Shown piece by piece: positions 60,625 through 64,000 of a stretch of DNA of 64,000 nt. This stretch comes from Flavobacterium galactosidilyticum (lineage in GTDB: Bacteria > Bacteroidota > Bacteroidia > Flavobacteriales > Flavobacteriaceae): NCBI RefSeq assembly GCF_020911945.1, contig NZ_CP087135.1:1674001-1738000 (forward strand), given 5' to 3'. Below the pieces are notes generated by a model. That model was not told the origin of the DNA, searched no databases, and saw only the letters and a program-made list of their open reading frames with translations. The position numbers and the translations under genes were made by a program. Within the stretch, counting starts at the first letter, position 1. Every line of letters begins with the position of its first letter.

Positions 60625-63600
60625 TTATCTTTTTAGGCTGAAATGTCCTTTAGCTTGGCGCCCATCTTCTAACTTGACAGTGTACCAATAATCATCTGAA
60701 GGTAGTGGCGCACCGTTGAAAGTGCCATCCCATCCTTGGCCTAAAGGGTTCAATTGTTTTAGTAATTTACCGTATCTATCGAATATATAAATAGTGGAAT
60801 TTGGATTAAAATTTGAATTTATTCCTTTTACGTTCCAATAATCATTGTATGTATCGTTGTTTGGAGTAAAAAACTTAGGAATCCCAATTACTGAAATAGT
60901 TTTACTTACAGTTCCACAACCATTGATGTCATTTATAAACACATCATGAATACCGGAAGGCACATTGCTAAATACGTTATAGGTCTGATAGGGTCCTGAA
61001 GGATTATCGAGACTGTATTCGTATAGGCCTTTTCCGGTTACATTGATAGTTACTGAATTTATATCGGTAAAATCTACAATAGCAATAGTTGTGATAGTCG
61101 CTATGTCTGATGCGGTGACTTTTATATTCCTAGTGCTACTGCAACCTAAAAGTGTGCTTACTTCAACAGTATAATTTCCTTCAGCATTAACAATGATTGT
61201 TGGGGTTGTATCGGGTAAAACCACGCCATCTTTTGACCAAATATAGGAGTAATCAGTAGCCGGTGAACCGTCCTGAATTCCTGCAGAGAGTGTTACGACG
61301 AAAGTGGGATCATTAGAGCAAACTAGTTGATCTTGACTATGGTCTTCGTTGGTGTCTATTTTTGGTTTTGGATTTACTATGAGTTTAATATAGGGGCCTA
61401 TACCAAAACAGGCATTGTCCAACGTGCTATCTACTCGTATCCATATTTGTTGAGAATTTGGACTGCTATTCCTATAATTTGTAATGTCATTGATTCCATT
61501 TAGTTGTGATAAAGCATCTGCTTGATTTTGGTAATAATTTATAGTGTAGTTTCCTACTGGGAGTATGTTATTAATATCTGTTGCGACACTACTTAAATCA
61601 AAAGTAGCGATTCCATCTTTATCATCGTTTAAGGAATCTATATAATCATCACAAGTTTCAAATGTTTTTTGGAACGTGTTAGGAATTGAAGTGGCTGAAA
61701 TTTTTAAATCAATTTGCGCTACGCTAAAACATCCATAGCTATTTTCAATTCTTACCCAAACGGTTTGGTTAAATGAAATTTGATTTGTGAAAGCTAAAGG
61801 GTCATTAATCAATTGCAAAGGATCTTCCGTGTTTGCTCCAGCAAAACTTTTATAAAAAGTAAAATCTTCAGAATTAGAAGTGCTGGAAATATAAACATTT
61901 TTTATGGTTAGATTAAAAGCGGTAAGACCATCTAAATCATCATCGCATTGTACTATAGATATATTATTAACAATCGGAAGCGGATTAGTAATTAGAGTGG
62001 TTTCATCCGATAATAATTTACAGCTATTTCCTGTTTTATTTAGTTGAACGCGATATTTATAGCCATTCATTATATTTTTTACATTTGTTAGAACTAGACT
62101 ATTTGTTGTAACTCCTGAGTACGTTGCATCGTTAACAATATTATTCCAGCCTGAACCTGAATTTAATTCCCATTGATAGGTTTCTGCATTATCTACAATG
62201 TTAATAACTGTGTTTTGAAGTTCACATGTTGGAGTAGCTTGTGGTTGTATGGTAATTAGTATTGGTGAGGCAATTAAATAGTTTGCGTTTGGCGTAGTAT
62301 AAGGTGCTCCAATAATCAATCCATTTGGATCTACTGTAAATGGAGAGCTTGCATACCTTCCATCGCCTTCAGGATCAAGAAAACCCGCTTCGATAACGTC
62401 ATTACAAAGATCGCCATCGCTATCTAAATCACGATAATTTTTGATACCGTCGCCATCAAAGTCAGTAGCAGTTTCAACTGAATCTAAAATCCCATCATTA
62501 TCGCTATCTAAATCTAAATAATCTGGAACGCCATCTAAGTCAGTATCTACTGGTGTAAATCCAGGTTCCAAGGCATTATCTAAGCCGTTTTTATTCGTGT
62601 CGGCGTTTGACATAGCCACGGAAACGTTGCCCTGAGCTTCTATAGTATCCGGAATACCGTCGTTATCAGTATCGGTGTCTAAATCATCTGTGATACTGTC
62701 ATTATCAGAGTCTCTTGTAATTATTTCTTTGATGACAAAAGTGGCTTTATTAGAATTTATATCTGAAAGATTATAGTGTATAAATTCTACTTTCTTTGCA
62801 AGATAGGATTCGATTTTAAATGTACCTGTTCCGGGTAAGAGCGAAGTAGTTCCTTTTAATCTAAATCGGATTTCGAAAGAAGAAAATTCTTTAACGCCGC
62901 TTTCAAAAACCCCGTCATAATTAGTGTCTACCTCAAGTTGCCCATCCGGATCTGTTAGTGTTAGTGTTTGTGATGGATCAACTCTTAAAACAAAATCACC
63001 GTCATTATTTGCCAATTCACTTACGGAAGTTGTTTGCGTGGCGGTATCTGCAGTAATATACTCAAAACTTATAGACCGTGGATTGGTAAAAGTCATACTA
63101 TAGGTATTCGATTTTGTAATTCCCGCTGGTACGATAGATAGAAATCCCCAATTAGTTTTCCCCAGTATAGGACCGTCTCCTGTAATTACTCCACTAAAAT
63201 TCGTTCCTAAAAGTGTGTTACTTTGATTTATAAAATTTGAAGTAGATTCGACAGTATTTAGTATCCCGTCATTGTCTAAGTCAATATCAATATTATTGTT
63301 TACCCCGTCTCCATCTGTATCTGGAGGACATATGCTAACTGGGATTTTATCGGATAATGTAGAAATACAATTTAAGATACTTCTTCTGACTTGGTAATAA
63401 CCAGCTTGTGTAGGGAGAATACTGTTGGATATTGCGCCAGGAATATCAACACCATTAAAAATCCACTGAAAACTATAATCTGGATCTGGATTAGTTTTTA
63501 ATGTTATGTTTGGAATACAGTTTCCTGTTACTGATAGATTAGTTTCTAATAGAATCTCAGGTTTTAAGTCAAATCCGGAGTAATATCCTCCGTAAGTGGC

Positions 63601-64000
63601 TACGTTGTTAGTCCCATAATAGGAAACATAAACTTGCTTACTGGATTTTATGCTAACATTTCCCGAAAGGGAATTAAGAGAGTAAAATACAAAATTGGAA
63701 TTTCCGGCAATTGGTCTAGGAGTTGATACAATTGGATTATTATCTATCTCAACCGTTGCACCAGTTTCAGTAACAATATTTACAGTACCGTTAAAAAATT
63801 TATTTCCAATTTTATCTATATCAGGTATATTATCAACCACTTTTGGGGTGGAACAATTGAGCGGTGGAACAAAAAATAAATTTTGATTAGCATTAGAATT
63901 TTCTCCAATACTTTGATAAGCAAATACTTTTTTAGATGTTTCTATGGATAAACTACCATTGGTAAAAGCACTTCCATCTAAGATATATTTTTGACCAGCT
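60625..64000 (-). CDS. Large secreted protein with IgGFc-binding-like part, TSP3 calcium repeats and T9SS type B sorting domain (5' end outside window)
   Basis: The reading frame is open through the window edge at 64000, so the start is missing; the GTG at 63840 is only an internal valine. At least 1120 residues are visible. Near the visible N-terminus YVSYYGTNNVATYGGYYSGF resembles IgGFc-binding-type N-terminal domains. It is followed by thrombospondin type 3 Asp-rich calcium repeats (DTDGDGVNNNIDIDLDNDG, DSDNDSITDDLDTDTDNDG and others, about 170-490 of the visible part), then Ig-like/PKD-like modules. The end FFTPNNDTYNDYWNV, IYIFDRYGKLLKQL and GWDGTFNGAPLPSDDYWYTV is a type B (gliding-motility-associated) T9SS sorting domain. 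It is probably an adhesin or surface-associated protein. Confidence 0.88.
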   Translation of the reverse strand, partial: AGQKYILDGSAFTNGSLSIETSKKVFAYQSIGENSNANQNLFFVPPLNCSTPKVVDNIPDIDKIGNKFFNGTVNIVTETGATVEIDNNPIVSTPRPIAGNSNFVFYSLNSLSGNVSIKSSKQVYVSYYGTNNVATYGGYYSGFDLKPEILLETNLSVTGNCIPNITLKTNPDPDYSFQWIFNGVDIPGAISNSILPTQAGYYQVRRSILNCISTLSDKIPVSICPPDTDGDGVNNNIDIDLDNDGILNTVESTSNFINQSNTLLGTNFSGVITGDGPILGKTNWGFLSIVPAGITKSNTYSMTFTNPRSISFEYITADTATQTTSVSELANNDGDFVLRVDPSQTLTLTDPDGQLEVDTNYDGVFESGVKEFSSFEIRFRLKGTTSLLPGTGTFKIESYLAKKVEFIHYNLSDINSNKATFVIKEIITRDSDNDSITDDLDTDTDNDGIPDTIEAQGNVSVAMSNADTNKNGLDNALEPGFTPVDTDLDGVPDYLDLDSDNDGILDSVETATDFDGDGIKNYRDLDSDGDLCNDVIEAGFLDPEGDGRYASSPFTVDPNGLIIGAPYTTPNANYLIASPILITIQPQATPTCELQNTVINIVDNAETYQWELNSGSGWNNIVNDATYSGVTTNSLVLTNVKNIMNGYKYRVQLNKTGNSCKLLSDETTLITNPLPIVNNISIVQCDDDLDGLTAFNLTIKNVYISSTSNSEDFTFYKSFAGANTEDPLQLINDPLAFTNQISFNQTVWVRIENSYGCFSVAQIDLKISATSIPNTFQKTFETCDDYIDSLNDDKDGIATFDLSSVATDINNILPVGNYTINYYQNQADALSQLNGINDITNYRNSSPNSQQIWIRVDSTLDNACFGIGPYIKLIVNPKPKIDTNEDHSQDQLVCSNDPTFVVTLSAGIQDGSPATDYSYIWSKDGVVLPDTTPTIIVNAEGNYTVEVSTLLGCSSTRNIKVTASDIATITTIAIVDFTDINSVTINVTGKGLYEYSLDNPSGPYQTYNVFSNVPSGIHDVFINDINGCGTVSKTISVIGIPKFFTPNNDTYNDYWNVKGINSNFNPNSTIYIFDRYGKLLKQLNPLGQGWDGTFNGAPLPSDDYWYTVKLEDGRQAKGHFSLKR

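Overview
The window is chromosomal DNA of a flavobacterium (Bacteroidota), most likely Flavobacterium or a close relative. It is AT-rich. Shine-Dalgarno sequences are mostly absent, and several genes carry the Bacteroidota -7 promoter element TAnnTTTG. Lineage markers include SusC/SusD proteins with a FecI/FecR-type regulator pair, type IX secretion sorting domains (types A and B), BshC of bacillithiol synthesis, archaeal-type ProS and a DUF4295/bL38 gene beside rpmB-rpmG. No rRNA, phage, IS element or CRISPR array is visible. The window starts inside one gene (Ric-like, 3' part) and ends inside another (a giant T9SS protein on the minus strand).

Layout. 1-4.9 kb: a low-oxygen and nitrosative-stress cluster with a di-iron repair protein, class III ribonucleotide reductase NrdD, a separate 54-residue glycyl-radical mini-protein, the activase NrdG, a second hemerythrin-like protein and an Rrf2 regulator. 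5-7.5 kb: nadA-nadB, behind a long inverted repeat. 7.6-11.05 kb (minus): a probable copper-related TonB receptor, a Met/His-rich lipoprotein and a small Cys protein. 11.3-29.5 kb: mainly housekeeping genes (mnmA, T9SS subtilase, FabK-like flavoprotein, Nudix, PlsC, glycosyltransferase, E2 acyltransferase, DnaQ-like exonuclease, Hpt protein, cinA, rpmB-rpmG-bL38, ftsY, ndk, bshC). 29.6-39.1 kb (minus): an ECF sigma / FecR / SusC / SusD / zinc metallohydrolase / DUF4302 import locus, in which susD carries one in-frame stop. 39.7-48.2 kb: a B12-type radical SAM protein, a three-gene acyl-CoA (propionyl-CoA type) carboxylase, an aldo/keto reductase and a semialdehyde dehydrogenase. 48.3-54 kb (minus): amidase, rimO, a FadL-like porin and two Gly/Asn/Tyr-rich proteins. 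54-64 kb: proS, three tRNA-Glu genes, rpsT, a histidine kinase with a single-domain response regulator, typA and the giant adhesin-like protein.

Most notable: (1) the class III RNR is split, its glycyl-radical loop being encoded by a free-standing 54-codon ORF that overlaps nrdG; (2) three dispersed copies of a structured intergenic element share GATA(G)-AGYGG and GGATAGC blocks, and one lies in a probable 5' leader; (3) the nonsense codon in susD; (4) a putative Cu receptor operon; (5) long palindromes before nadAB and mnmA. Functions are assigned from sequence reading and family knowledge only; no searches were run.
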